64,000 nt of DNA from Flaccisagitta enflata (GCA_965153355.1 OZ231126.1:73656001-73720000), one strand, 5' to 3'; positions 22,415-35,564 are shown, counted from the first letter of the stretch. Numbers and translations: made by a program. Notes: generated by a model not told the origin, from the letters alone.

Positions 22415-22979
22415 ATGTCTTTGTCTTCTCAATTGGCGGCAGTCAAACTAAAGAAAGTGGAGTTCAACGAATCGGAAGCTTCAAATCGGAAATCGGAAAC
22501 GGAACAACAAAAACCGACGAAATTGATTTGCGAGACTACGGAAGACTACGACAAACTTATCGAGGAGACTTACTTCGAAACTTACTACGACGCCATCAAG
22601 CATCTCACGGTCCCCTCAATCGGCTTTGAATTGTCCAAGACGGAAATCAGAGCCTTGCTCGCTGACAATGAAGATGCCAAAGATGACGATGAGGAGGAGG
22701 GGGAAGATGAGGAGGCGCATGCGAATAACGCCCGTAGAGAGGCATCTCAGCTATCTGAAGCGGAGAAAGACGACTGTTTGTCTCGACTCGCCGCTAAAAT
22801 AGATGAAAAAATCGCCAGTTTGCGCTGGTAATAACTTGAAAGTTGATGAACGCGTCCGCTGTTTTGGTTTGTCAGTCGGTCGCTCGTTCGTTCTTATAGT
22901 CCGGTTCGTCATTAGAAAAAAAAATGTCTTTTTTTCGACTACGGTGGTGCCCCTTTTACCTGTTTCTTTTTTTTATTTC

Positions 22980-23090
22980 TTTCTTTCATTCATTCCTTCC
23001 TTCCTTCCTTCCTTCCTTCCTTCCTTCCTTCCTTCCTTCCTTCCTTCCTTCCTTTCTTTATTCTTTGCTTCATTCATATCTTCCTTCCAT

Positions 23091-23150
<60 letters not shown>
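22980..23150. repeat. CCTT and CTTT arrays in D123 intron 1 (left)
   Basis: Two adjacent tetranucleotide runs. On the right (41480-41700) a ~60-bp unique piece separates them, so the arms differ in structure. Confidence 0.85.
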
Positions 23151-23387
23151 TTCACTATACCAAGTGGCTACCCTCTGATTCCATTTTCCTTTTCGAACCG
23201 GAAGTGACTCAGGCGCTTTTATTCGTCTCTCGATAAGAAGTCCCAAAGACGCCAGTCTCAGGAAAAAAGGATTTCAAGACGCTTTCAAGGAACAATTGAA
23301 ACTGAAGCGCCAGGAGGTAAAGAAAATCCAGTTCGGTAATGATCAGACATCAATCATCAATCAACAATCATCACAATCATAATTCTA

Positions 23388-23448
<61 letters not shown>

Positions 23449-23780
23449 ACACAGATTTATAATGCTCTCTAAACAACCTTTTCCGTTAGTCTCTTGTTAT
23501 CTTTCTTTCTTTCTTTTTGTTCTTTCTGTCTTTTTTTCTCTATCTCTCTTTATTCACCATTACCAGTTGCGTGAAAATTGGAGAAGTTTCACGAGATTGC
23601 CATTATATAGGGACTGCTTATCGGATTTATTAGCATTAATTTTTTTTTTTTTTTTTTGAGGTAAGATGAAATTTAGAAAAGGAAAACAAAAAGTAACAAA
23701 ACAAAACAAACCGGATATAAAAGTATAGCAATGTTGTTTTTTCTTTTTTTTTTTCTATATGCGGACATGACAGAAGCGTC

Positions 23781-24807
23781 TTATCCCCCTCCCTTCATTC
23801 GATCAATCTTCGCGTACGCGTCCTTTCTGCAGTCGTGATTGTTTTTGCACTTGTCCCAAGTATCGTAATCTTCATGGACGTAATCCCAGTTGCCCCAAAC
23901 GTTGGGATTCTCGAACCAACAATAGTCCAAACTTTCTTTGCCTTTCATTGCTTCCCATCCCATCCCGAATTTCGGTGAATCGTGTTGGCAACCCCAACGA
24001 CGTCCTTTGTAGCAAGGCCATCCCGACCATTGACTTTGATAGCACGGCATGTCTCCCGGTAGCCTCGACTCCAAGTATTTCCAGTATCTGAGGCAGTGTC
24101 TGCTGCTCGCGCATTTCAATCTTCCTGCGTATTGCTTTCCCCTCTTTTGGAAATAACCCCTGAAAGAAAAAAAAGGTGTGACAGAAATCGGGTGCATCGA
24201 GAAATTTTAACCCACATATCAACATCATTTGCCCCATATCTTGTGGTATGTGGACGTATATGGTATGCTGAGTTAGCATGTTAAAGGAGAACCTTGATCA
24301 TGCTGCCTTTCCTTTGCACTTTCTAAAACTCACCATTCCCAAGATGTCTGCCATTTTGTCCTCCAACAAAATCCTTTGTCACAACCATAACGCCAGCCTT
24401 TGTAGCATGGTTCGTTGAAGTTTCCCTGCGCCGTCGAACAACGATGGATCCTCAGTGCTATCAACCGGAACTTCCTATTGACGCCCGTCTTGACTCTGGA
24501 AATCTTTGCCGGTAATCTATCGGCATCGTCTCCAAGTGCAGCTTTTTCTAGCGGACATTAAACATAGTCAGTGAGTGAGGGCCCAAAAGGCCATCTTTCA
24601 TATTTTTCAGTTTGGGTATAGCGATAGTATATGTTCCACTTGTAATGATAGTAAATGTACAACGTTTCTGCGCAAGCCATACGAAATAAGTTTCCACTTC
24701 TCACTTGCTGGTTTTTGTTTCTCCCGACGGATTTTAAACGATATGTCAACCGCATCTATGTTCACTAAATGGATGAACACAAAGGCAAAAGCTAACAATG
24801 AAGCCAT
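23781..24807 (-). CDS. Secreted Cys/Trp-rich protein, three exons (left)
   Basis: Exons 24807-24705, 24547-24334 and 24159-23781 on the minus strand have the same phases and splice sites as the right copy: donor GTGAG after exon 1, GTGAGT after exon 2, and acceptors CGCTAG and TTTCAG. The 231-residue product is intact, with a 19-residue signal peptide, 12 cysteines and the duplicated PCYKG-x-R-x-GC module. Of the cluster's four genes it is the only one open in both arms. It lies antisense in intron 2 of the partly decayed D123 copy. Confidence 0.8.
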
Positions 24808-25099
24808 TTAGGGATGAAAGAATGGTAAATTAAGAAAAAAACCTCGAAATATTTTAGAAAACAATTTTGCAAGACGATTTGCTTGCTTTGGAGGCTAGAC
24901 AACAAAACAAAGACCTGAAGAGATGAGAAGTTTCACTTGATTAGAAATGGTCTTTCCATCTTTTATTTTTCCTTTCCCATTCCCATAACCTACCGTCCGT
25001 CATTGTCGTTGTGCTTTTTTTTTCGTTTTCTGGTTAGGTTTAATGGTTGGTTCTTAATTCTTTCCATCTCTATTTGTTCATGATCATTTTCTATTTTTT

Positions 25100-25350
<251 letters not shown>

Positions 25351-25359
25351 TCATTTAAA

Positions 25360-25560
25360 AACAAAGCCGGATACAGGGCTACCCTAGTCGCGTACGGGTG
25401 GGCAGGGGCAGTGATGGAACGGTCACTGGGGCATTTGGGCAGGAGCAGTGAGCTGAAAACGCTTAAAAACGCCGAAAAACTACAATGGGGGTCGAAAGAC
25501 CGACCGACCAACCGACCAACCAACCGACGGATGGACAAAGTGGGGTGTAGAGACAAAGTG
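25360..25560 (+). mobile_element. Two-hairpin GGAC element copies in CTTT array (left)
   Basis: Two heads (AAACAAAGCCGGATACACGG at about 25252 and AAACAAAGCCGGATACAGGG at about 25360) lie in a CTTT microsatellite. The second continues through a gaccgaccaaccgaccaacc tract to GTGGGGTGTAGAGACAAAG. The right arm carries the equivalents at about 39000-39210 and 39260-39325. Confidence 0.6.
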
Positions 25561-25942
25561 GACAATTTAACGGACGACCCTATACCCTGTACTTCGCAGA
25601 GAATCAACTACCAATCCACCATCTTTTAAATAACTTCATCATTCTCTTTTCTCCCTTCCTCGTTAACGTTACATCAAAGACGGCAGATTTGATACGGAGT
25701 CACCCCGAAATTGCTGCTCCGACGGATTTTAACGTGATGCTGCAAGCGATCCACGCCACCAACATTTACGAACTCAAAGTCCGCAACGGAATCGAGGCCC
25801 TAGAATTGTTAAGACTCAGCAGAAGAATTCGAGGAGATCTTAGGAGATACGTAGACGAAGGAGGTACAAATATTTCATGAGGCTTTCTATTTTTGGGACG
25901 ATTTGTTTTTGTTTAGCCCATTTTTCTTCTTGATCCTCCTCT

Positions 25943-26000
<58 letters not shown>

Positions 26001-26449
26001 TGGCCCGGGGCAAGCCTTCTTTGTTCTTAAAACCTTCCACATTCAATAGATTCTGAATAGAAAGCTCATGTCAAAGCCGAGACTTTCGATGTTTCCACGA
26101 TTTGCATATTGCAGCACGAGACTGCATTTTACTGAATCCTCCATCACTAAAAATAAGATGATAAGGAGCGCACGTTTTTAATTTTGCATGCACATTCCAC
26201 AATTTTGCTTGTGCAACTTAAATCATGACTTGAACATTCGGGTAGTTATGGCGGAAAGTTACCGTTCTGCTGTCCTTAAAGGGAACCTATCATAGCCGTT
26301 AATAAATTCATTGATAACACCGCAAACTTAGCGATGTCTTCACATCCGCTTTACGCACCATTCCCAATTTGTAAATGGTGACCTTGAGTCAGTGGACTCT
26401 GTCCTAAGGTTGCTTAAGTTCTAGTCGTCATCCCCTGCTTCCTTACGCA

Positions 26450-29400
26450 CTCACTCACTCATTCCCCTCACCTGCATATCTTCAGCTAGCTGCGTTATTT
26501 CTTGTAAGAAAAAAAAAAATCGTTGAGATTAATGACAAATCTTATATAGTTGGCGATTATTATCAAATGACAGTTTGACATGAATATAATATCATGTCTT
26601 AAAATTTCAAATGCTTCAAAGATACAGTAATTTCAGATTCTTGTTGCCATTGACAATAGCTGACAGCCTCAGATACTGACCTGTATGAGTACCTATGCAA
26701 CTGAAATATAGTTTCACACAAAGACTGAGTCTGAGTACTGGTACTTCATCTGAATAACTCATTACAGTAAAATTCTTGCACATGGTCATATGAGTAACAC
26801 AAATATATTTCAGCACAATTATTTTATTGAGTCTTGCATGAAATGAAAGGTTTTGATCTGCAGTTGATTCCGAGTTCATCCCCGAGAGCCATTATATCCG
26901 TGACTTAAACCAGAGACTTTGTAGTGAATAATTGCCCGCAGCAACACGCCCAGTCTCAGCTGTTGCCACCGGCCAGGTTGTCACCACCAGACATCACATG
27001 ACTGGTTTTTAGCAGGCGGCTTGAACAGGTGGTGGCACTCACGGACGAAGCTAGAATCGTGGACACTACACTGGCAAGGAATAGCCCACAGATGTGCCAG
27101 GGCTTAAAATGAGAGCCACTGCGTGAATTCAACAGTACCTGTCTCTTTGATCACGCATGAGCTGTTGCAGGCTGTTGATAAGAAAGTGATTTGAATTTGT
27201 GCCAGGAGACGCCCATTTTCGAGTTAATGTCACCTGACTTCAGGACTGCTGATTGTGTCATCATGAAGAGGCTATAGAGTGTTGTAAAGAGTTCAGTGAA
27301 AAGAATGACATGAAGAGTTCACCAGTCGACAGCTGGGCAGTGACCAGACCACAGCCCCACAGCCTAACTCAATCTGGAATACAAGAGATCCACAGATCCT
27401 CTTGTGATGAATGACACAGAACAGAACATTGATGAAAGCATTCAGAGACACATATTATACACATTGTTATATTATATGTAAAAGACCTTTGAAGAAAAAT
27501 TAAGAGACAACAAGATAAATGAAGATGCAAATGAATATACTTCTGAAGAGAAATGAAGAAGAGAATTAGAAATGCGTTTGAAAATTAGCAGCACACCAAT
27601 ATATAAGACACATGATACATATTTACGATTGTTATAGTATAGACGCATCTTAAAAACCGACTTAAAAGACAAAATCAACGGTACTGTGTCGTCGGACAGA
27701 GGTCACGGCGGAGCGACGAGTGTCGCGTTCAAGGTTAAATACGTTCTTATGAGTACCTGAAAATATTCTCGTGAAACTTAAAAATTACTTGGGCCTGCAC
27801 AGACGTATCAATTTAGCTATTACAAATACAAACTGGCACGCCGAAGAATGAGCTTTATTTAGCAGAAGAAATGTGCTCACATATGATATCAATATTTATG
27901 CACACTTAACTCTCAATTAAAACATTGAATAGCAGATTTAAATGGTACATTTCAGGGTAGCAGACTGAAAGTCGTTTTTGATTTCCTTTGTTAGTTTGAG
28001 TTTTGTAGCTACAGTGGTGTTAAAATTTTTAGTTAAGTTGATCTACAGAGGATAAGGCTGCTGCAGCTGTTACCATGAAATTTAGCTGGGCTGATCTGAC
28101 AGAGGAAGTGGCTTGAGTATGGCTGCTCGGTGCCAGGTCACATGGGGAATTTTCTTAGCTGTGCTGATCTGGGTCAAGGTCACCCAGAGCAGGCCCAGGT
28201 CTGATGGCACTTCACAGCCGGCCTGCAAGTTTAATGCACCTGACGGGCTGGGCCATTTGGTTTTATCATTTCACAATGCTGAAGTGTATTACTGATTTAC
28301 CATTGTTTTTCCTTCTTCTTTTCTTCTTCTCTTCTTCTTCTTCTTCTTCTTTTCATTATCTTTTTTCATTTTGTTAGTCCCATTCATCCTTTTCTTTTTT
28401 TTTTAGAACAATTTTTTCAGTAACAGATGATTTCAATGATTGTCATATTATTAAATGTCATTTACTTGTTTGTTTATCTTCCCTTTATTTATTCTTTTCT
28501 TAAACATGAATACATTAGTCTTTGAATAACTTCTTTTTTTTCATCCCTTCTTTTTTCTTTTTTTCCTTCTTCCTTTCTCTTTCCTTCGCCTTCCTTCTGT
28601 TTTCTTTTCATTTTTCTTACTTTCTGTCCTTCTTTCTTTACTTACTTCCTTTCCTTTCCTTTCTGTTTTTTCCTTTCTTTGTGTCTTTCTGTCTTTCTGT
28701 CTTTGTCTTTGTTTTCTTCTTCTTCTTCTTTTTTCTTTTCATTGAGCCATCTTTTCTTCTGTTTACTTTTCCTTCTTCTTCTTCTTCTTCTTCTTCTCCT
28801 GGCCAGCAGAAATGGTCCGCATTCATCGGGCTTGATAACTGTGGCTCGCTCAAAATCACTAAGATCAGGCCGTCCGAATGATGGTGTGATCGCGATGAGT
28901 TCACTATTGTTTGCGCGGCTTTGGCTGGAGACGAGCGTCGCCGCTTTTACTGAGAATGAACGTTAATTTGATCGACGATTAAATGTGCGCACTGTCTTCC
29001 TCTCTTTTTTGGCGCAGTTAACGCGGCAGGCGGTGGACACCATGCTGTATTTCACTGATTCTACACATTTTACCCATCGTTGCCATCAAATGAATCTGAC
29101 TAATTTTGCTTTCAGATTACCTTTTAATTCATTCATCTTGTCATATACATAGCTTTCAGGCCATTCACACATGCCAAATGTTTTGTGCTATCTTTTCCAG
29201 ATAGTTCACTGCCATCCAATACTGCTTCAGTCACCTCTTTGAATTGAAAACTTCGATCTACCTTTAACTGCTGGACTCTGAGACACGGTCAAGTGAGCTG
29301 GCAGGCTGGAGGACGCCGACAGTCACTGAGATGCTGAACGGAGCTGGCAAGAACGTTGACATTTCAAACATGCTGAATATGCTGAAACGTTGGAAACGTC

Positions 29401-30590
29401 ACTATACTGCTGATCACCCTGCTATGCTGTCCACATTTCCAAATGAGTAATATTCTGAATCTCTGTGATGTTTGACGATGGATCAGTCAAGTACGTTTGA
29501 ACGGGATTCTTTTTCTTCAATAGAAATACAATGAGATATGACATTCACTATTGCCACCGTTACCTGCCACTTTTTTGTTGGAGATGAGATGAGTCGAGAT
29601 GAAGACAATTAGAGATGAATCGTGCTGATAGCACCAAATGACCGAAAAAAAGACGATAAGATCTTTTCCCACGCACGTGACAGCATCCCCGGCCAACATA
29701 TACCGCCACCCACTCTGGAAAGGAAGTATGAAGCTGAGCAGAGTGTGGAATGAGCACGGAGTTACAGAGAGCATGCCCAGATGGTGTTGGCAGACAGAGA
29801 GCAACTGTTTAGGCAGAATGGTTTGAGCCTTGGGGTGGTTACTGCGGTTAGGTTGCCATGTAAATTTCTTCAGCTGGGCTGACCTGGTGGTTGATTTTTG
29901 GGTGGTAGGTTGGGTAGCTATTGGCTATGGAATGCTTAGCTGCTGATTCGTCATATGGAGGTAGTCTGAGCTGGATGGCTGCAGGAAGGCTGGTTATGAA
30001 TTTTGCTGAAGGATCTGTCATGTTCTCTCTCCCTCGCCTTGATTTTTCACTGCGACAGACGTGGCGCCGTGTTAAAATCTACATTTCCTCATAAAATAAT
30101 ATAGTTAAGTGTTTAAACAGAGTCAAACTATACATGGTGCAGCCTGCTTTATACTTGGCACTGTCAAAGCCACATTCTTCTTCAAACAAGGGAACCAATG
30201 ATACACAAGCCTGCCTGGAATAGACTATAAAACAAAACAGCGTATGATTACAGGGTAATTTTTTAGAATACTGCCATTTGTATATCTTCAAAATTGAACG
30301 AATAAAGCAGCAAATTGCTGCTGCTGAAGAAAGAGCAGAACTTGCTAGAAAATCGCTGAAGGCTGCAACCCTGGCTGAATTATCATCTTTTTCACTTAAA
30401 AGACAACTTATGAAAGTTGAAACAACACGTTCTTAGGAGGCCAGAATTCAATTTAATAGTGATTTAGCTTTCAATGGTGTTTACTCCGGATTGCTCACAA
30501 CTATCCTTTACAATAAACAAAAGAAATGTTTACCTGAAAAACTATTAGCTTGACTGCATACCTCATTAGTATAGGTTCGGACAGGCCTAT
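26450..30590. other. Strongly diverged inner block (left)
   Basis: Aligns only patchily with 32560-37960. Recognisable landmarks include D123 exon 5 and 6 remnants, TTAAGAGACAACAAGATAAA (27500), a decayed 90-bp repeat copy, and the CACTAAGATCAGGCC segment (28858). Frames seen here, such as a 60-residue one at 28113-28295, fall in decayed repeats. From 30298 to 30437 a short frame (ERIKQQIAAAEERAELARKS...) looks coding-like but its right-arm match is not open. Confidence 0.7.
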
Positions 30591-31347
30591 ACCATTTAGT
30601 ATACACAAAATCTCTTTAAAAAGTAACAATCAAACATTACTAATGTACTGGTGGAAGTACTGACACTAGCAATATTGATTAAAAAACCATACCCTCATAG
30701 TTGACGGCATTATCAGTATACATACATAGAAAGATACAAAGACTGAGATGAAGAGAGTCTAATTGGACGCATGCTCATAGTAAAATTATCAATCAATTGG
30801 CAAAAACAAAATAACCCTGTATACCATCTCTGTCTGGGGATCGACAGCTGTTTTCTATTCGCTTTTACAATCAAGAGAAAATAGACATGGAAACTTTTTG
30901 AAAATTAAGTTGGCAGAGAAAAATGGGGTGTTGGAGATGCTGTTGGGTCACAAGAACATGCGGAAATGACTTAATTTTGTAAAAAAAAGGTTGAGAGCAA
31001 ACACGGCAAACGGTTAGCGCCACAATAGTTCTTGCATTTCTTTTTTTGCTTTTTTTGTCTTTGCATAAAGTGAATAGTCGCCGTTTCTTAAAAGAGTGAC
31101 TAAAATCAAAGAAAAAACTAATTCTGACACACTCGGTCTGCGCTCCGCATGGACCAGATACATTTATTTTAAAAGCTAACAGGGTTTTGGCGATGAACTA
31201 CGCGTTTATCAACGAGGTCCCAAATCATAAAAAAAAAAAATAAGTCGGCAGGACAAAGATACCAGAGATATTTCGGCGGGTTGATGGAAGGGGGGGGGGG
31301 AAAGGGGAGTATGAAGAGGGAATAGACTATCAAGAAAAAAAACTAAA

Positions 31348-31393
31348 TTAAAGCAGGCGCGCTCTTTTGTTTTGGGCATCATCGGCCATGGAG

Positions 31394-31395
<2 letters not shown>
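31348..31395 (-). pseudogene. Inverted duplicate of last 15 codons
   Basis: This is the left-arm copy of the end of the exon at 31484-31807: 15 codons from DSMADD to RARLL plus the stop, read on the minus strand, followed by the same 3' UTR and polyadenylation signal (TTTATT near 31162-31167). It starts abruptly after the CA repeat, with no other coding sequence upstream. It is a passenger of the palindrome boundary, not a gene. Confidence 0.85.
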
Positions 31396-31448
<53 letters not shown>

Positions 31449-31759
31449 TATCAAACTTTTTTCCTATTTCCTCCTTTCAAAAGGTTCGAGACGATGGCAT
31501 GGTGTCCGGACCTCCTTTATGGTCCACGCCCACGGCGACCTCTGCCTCCGTCTCAGCCTCCAACGCCATGCTGACATCGACCACCGTCGAAACTCATCAT
31601 CCAGCCGCATCCTCCTCCTCCTCTTCATGCAATCCCCTCCCTCCTCCTCCTCTGCCTCCTCCCCCTCCGCTTCCTGACGACGAAAGGCGTCTTTCTTTAC
31701 CGCCTCAATCGCCAGACGAAAATTCGTTTTCTCCGCCAGATGGAGTCGTCGCTTCGGCC
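31396..31759. other. Unshared spacer at palindrome centre
   Basis: These 364 bp separate the arms and have no inverted partner in the window. They begin with a CA microsatellite (to about 31446) and continue with a splice acceptor and most of a terminal coding exon. An 8-bp inverted pair, ATGGAGTC (31740-31747) and GACTCCAT (31760-31767), straddles the right boundary with a 12-nt loop, so the right arm begins exactly at the second half of that hairpin. Confidence 0.9.
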
Positions 31760-31807
31760 GACTCCATGGCCGATGATGCCCAAAACAAAAGAGCGCGCCT
31801 GCTTTAA
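31484..31807 (+). CDS. Terminal exon of an unrecognised gene
   Basis: The acceptor TTTCAAAAG precedes a phase-0 exon of 107 codons ending in TAA. The peptide is rich in Ser, Thr and Pro. It has a run of six serines, then a polyproline stretch, an acidic-basic DDERR segment, a Ser/Pro stretch and a basic C-terminus NKRARLL that could be a nuclear signal (inference). An AATAAA lies at 31986-31991, about 180 bp after the stop. I do not recognise the gene. Upstream exons should lie to the left, but the DNA there is the inverted left arm, so this copy has no visible 5' part. It may be a stranded 3' fragment or have its remaining exons beyond the window. Confidence 0.6.
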   Translation, partial: VRDDGMVSGPPLWSTPTATSASVSASNAMLTSTTVETHHPAASSSSSSCNPLPPPPLPPPPPLPDDERRLSLPPQSPDENSFSPPDGVVASADSMADDAQNKRARLL

Positions 31808-33221
31808 TTTAGTTTTTTTTCTTGATAGTCTATTCCCTCTTCATACTCCCCTTTCCCCCCCCCCCTTCCATCAACCCGCCGAAATATCTCTGGTATCTTT
31901 GTCCTGCCGACTTTTTTTTTTTTTTATGATTTGGGACCTCGTTGATAAACGCGTAGTTCACCGCCAAAACCCTGTTAGCTTTTAAAATAAATGTATCTGG
32001 TCCATGCGGAGCGCAGACCGAGTGTGTCAGAATTAGTTTTTTCTTTGATTTTAGTCACTCTTTTAAGAAACGGCGACTATTCACTTTATGCAAAGACAAA
32101 AAAAGCAAAAAAAGAAATGCAAGAACTATTGTGGCGCTAACCGTTTGCCGTGTTTGCTCTCAACCTTTTTTTTACAAAATTAAGTCATTTCCGCATGTTC
32201 TTGTGACCCAACAGCATCTCCAACACCCCATTTTTCTCTGCCAACTTAATTTTCAAAAAGTTTCCATGTCTATTTTCTCTTGATTGTAAAAGCGAATAGA
32301 AAACAGCTGTCGATCCCCAGACAGAGATGGTATACAGGGTTATTTTGTTTTTGCCAATTGATTGATAATTTTACTATGAGCATGCGTCCAATTAGACTCT
32401 CTTCATCTCAGTCTTTGTATCTTTCTATGTATGTATACTGATAATGCCGTCAACTATGAGGGTATGGTTTTTTAATCAATATTGCTAGTGTCAGTACTTC
32501 CACCAGTACATTAGTAATGTCTGATTGTTACTTTTTTTAGAGATTTTGTATACTAAATGGTATATAGGCCTGTCCGAACCTATACTAATGAGGTATGCAG
32601 TCAAGCTAATAGTTTTTTCAGGTAAGCATTTCTTTTGTTAATTGTAAAGGATAGTTGTGAGCAATCCGGAGTAAACACCATTGAAAGCTTGCAAGGCTTT
32701 CATCCTTTGTAAATTGGAGAATTCTGGCCTCCTTTTCTAAGGGCAATGTTGTTTCAACTTTCATAAGTTGTCTTTTAAGTGAAAAAGGATGTTTGATAAT
32801 TCGAAATTTTTAAGGATACCCCGAGCGAAAGCTTCCAGCAATTTTCTAGCAAGTTCTAGCAATTTTCTTCAACCAACATGGTTTAGCAGCTTTATTCGTT
32901 CAATTTTTTTTAGAGAACACAACCCTAAAATGAAGCGGCTGTTCTAAAAAGAATTACCCTGTCCTTACCTTGTTTTGTTTTATGATTAACTATTGAACCT
33001 TCAAAAAATCAGGCTTGTATATCATTGAGTTCCCCCCCCCCATTTGGGGAAAATGTAACTTTTGACAGTACCAAATTATAAAAACTAGGTACCATAATAC
33101 AATTTGACTCTGTTTAAACCTTAACTATATTGTTTTATGGGGAAGAAAATCATAGATTTTAAACACGACGCGTCATGTCGCGGGGAAGAAAATCAAAGGC
33201 GGGGGAGGGGGGGGGGCACAT
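31808..33221. other. 3' UTR and non-coding DNA, inner right arm
   Basis: Polyadenylation signal at 31986-31991 for the terminal exon, then AT-rich sequence matching 30590-31347 inverted with moderate similarity. No further gene is seen. Confidence 0.7.
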
Positions 33222-33485
33222 ATGACCCAGATCAGCCCAGCTAAAGAAAATTCCCATAACCAGCCCCTAACCACCCAGCAACCATCCGAAAAGGCTCAAA
33301 CTGCCTCCACTATGACCCAGATCAGCCCAGCTGAAGAAAATTTCCATAACCAGCCCTTAACCACCCAGCAACCACCCCAAAAGGCTCAAACCGCCTTCAC
33401 TATGACCCAGATTAGCCCAGCTGAAGAAAATTCCCATAACCAGCCCCTAACCACCCAGTAACCACCCCAAAAGGCTCAAACCGAC
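33222..33485. repeat. 90-bp tandem repeat, three units
   Basis: Three near-identical 90-bp units keep one frame open for 79 residues with a 30-residue repeat (MTQISPAEENSHNQPLTTQQ and ten more). The unit begins TATGACCCAGATCAGCCCAG. A second three-unit cluster lies at 35737-36005 with more changes. Decayed single copies occur in the left arm near 28080-28290 and 29830-29960. Coding use is unproven. Confidence 0.75.
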
Positions 33486-34822
33486 CCTTCTAAACGGATT
33501 ACTCTCCTATCTGTAACACCATCTGGATATCCATCTGTAACTCCATCTGTCTACGTCATCACTCCACTCCTCTACTCCTTTCATACTTCCTTTCCAGGTG
33601 GGTGAAGTTTATTGTATATGTTATCCGGGGATAACATTACGATGCTGCCTTAAATTAAAAAGATCTATCATCTTTTTTTTTCGGTCATTTGGATACAACT
33701 GTCAACACGATTCATCTCTAATTCATCTCATCTCGACTCATCTCATCTCCAACAAAAACAATGGCAGATGGCAGATGGCAATGGGTGAATGTATCGCCGC
33801 TCATTAGTATTTCTATTGAGAGAGGAAAAAAAGAAGATCCCGTTCAAAGCCGTACTTGATGATCCATCGGTCGTGATCGTAGATAAACACTCCCCACACG
33901 AGAGTTGCAGGGCTACTGGTACTTCGACACACCTTTCTTCCGGAGTGGTGGACGAAAGTTTTGGCGCTCTTAGGGTTGATCCGGCGAGCCCGGCGCTCAA
34001 TTGGCGTTTCCGGCGTTTCCGGCGCTGTTCAAGCGGTCCCAGCGTTCCGGCGCTCTTTTGGCAGTCCCGGCGTTCCCGGCGCTACGACGGCTATCCCGGC
34101 GTTTCCGGCGCTCAATTGGCTATCCCGACGATCCAGATGCCCAGAGCACTCCAACCAGTACAATCACTTGACCGTGTCTCAAGTCCAACGCAATTAAAAG
34201 TAGATCGAGTTTTTTTTCCAATTCAAAAGAGATGACTGAGAGGCGAAAGAATGATGAGGTCTTTGGTCTTTATCGCAGGAAAGTTAGCAAAACGATTGTT
34301 TTTGGCAAACAGTGTGAGATGAAGACACAGAGAATGTGTATGTATTCATAAGATGAATGAATTAAAAGATGGAAATCGCAGAAGCTTACGATGACATGAT
34401 GACAGTCCAAGGATTCAAGACGATGGTAATGACGATTTTTGATGGGTAGAAAGGTAGTGGTAGGGGTCGAGTGGAAACCAGCAGCATGGGAACAATCCCA
34501 CCGCTGCCACCAAGTAGCGAATTGAGCTCGCCAGAAAGAAAAAGAGAGAGATTGGTGCGCACGATTTTAATCGTCAGTCAAGAATGAAAGCGACAGGAAA
34601 TTTCTCAAGCCAAAGAAAGGAATGACCTTCGATACCGGCAAAATGCATAACAAACGAAATAGTGAGAATAAGATCGCGGTCACGCATATCGATAGGATTC
34701 AGGACTACCACCTTCACTATGACCAGCCCTGATCTTAGTGATTTTTTTGAGCGGGCCAGTCGGGCACGCTCCCATCAAATTTAGCGGCCCGACTGGAAAA
34801 CAGCGGCCCACAAAACATTGTC

Positions 34823-34902
<80 letters not shown>

Positions 34903-35504
34903 AGGAAGAAAGGTAAACGGAAGGGAAGATGGCTAAAGAAAAGAGAAAAGAAGAAAGAAAGAAAGAAAAGGAGAGAAAGAAAGAAAGAAAGAAAGTAAAG
35001 AAAGAAAACAAAGACAAAAAGACAGAAAGACACAAAGACACAAAGAAAGGAAAAAACAGAAAGGAAAGGAAAGGAAGTAAGAAAAGAAAGACAGAAAGTA
35101 AGAAAAATGAAAGAAAACAGAAAGGAAGGCAGAAGGAAAGAAAGAAAGGAAGAAAGGAAAGAAAGAAGGAAAGAAAGAAGGAATGGAAAAAAAAGAAGTT
35201 GGTCAAAGTTTAAATGTATTCTGTGAAACGCTACCTGAGGGGCCTGATGTGAAGCCCAAGAGGTCTGATAAGGGGGGGGAGGATAAACAAACAAACAGAG
35301 TGACAAATAAGTATGGCAATCCTCCTGTGTTCAACAGGAGTCCGTCCCTGGGTTGCTGACAAAAAAATTGATGTTTCTAGTAAAGAAAGAAAGAAAAAGA
35401 AAAGAGAGAAAAAAAAGAGGGATAATGAGAGAAACAAACAAATAAAGAAAGAAAAAAAAAAAGGATAAATGAAAGAAAAGGGAGAAAGAAAGAGAGAAAG
35501 AAAA

Positions 35505-35564
<60 letters not shown>

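Noticed and set aside
23339-23659. Histidine-rich frame
   Set aside because: Translation of a TCA microsatellite in D123 intron 2. The right copy is interrupted by different units.
28113-28295. 60-residue frame with a signal-peptide-like start
   Set aside because: It lies in a decayed copy of the 90-bp repeat, on the strand opposite to the repeat's open frame, and is not open on the right arm.
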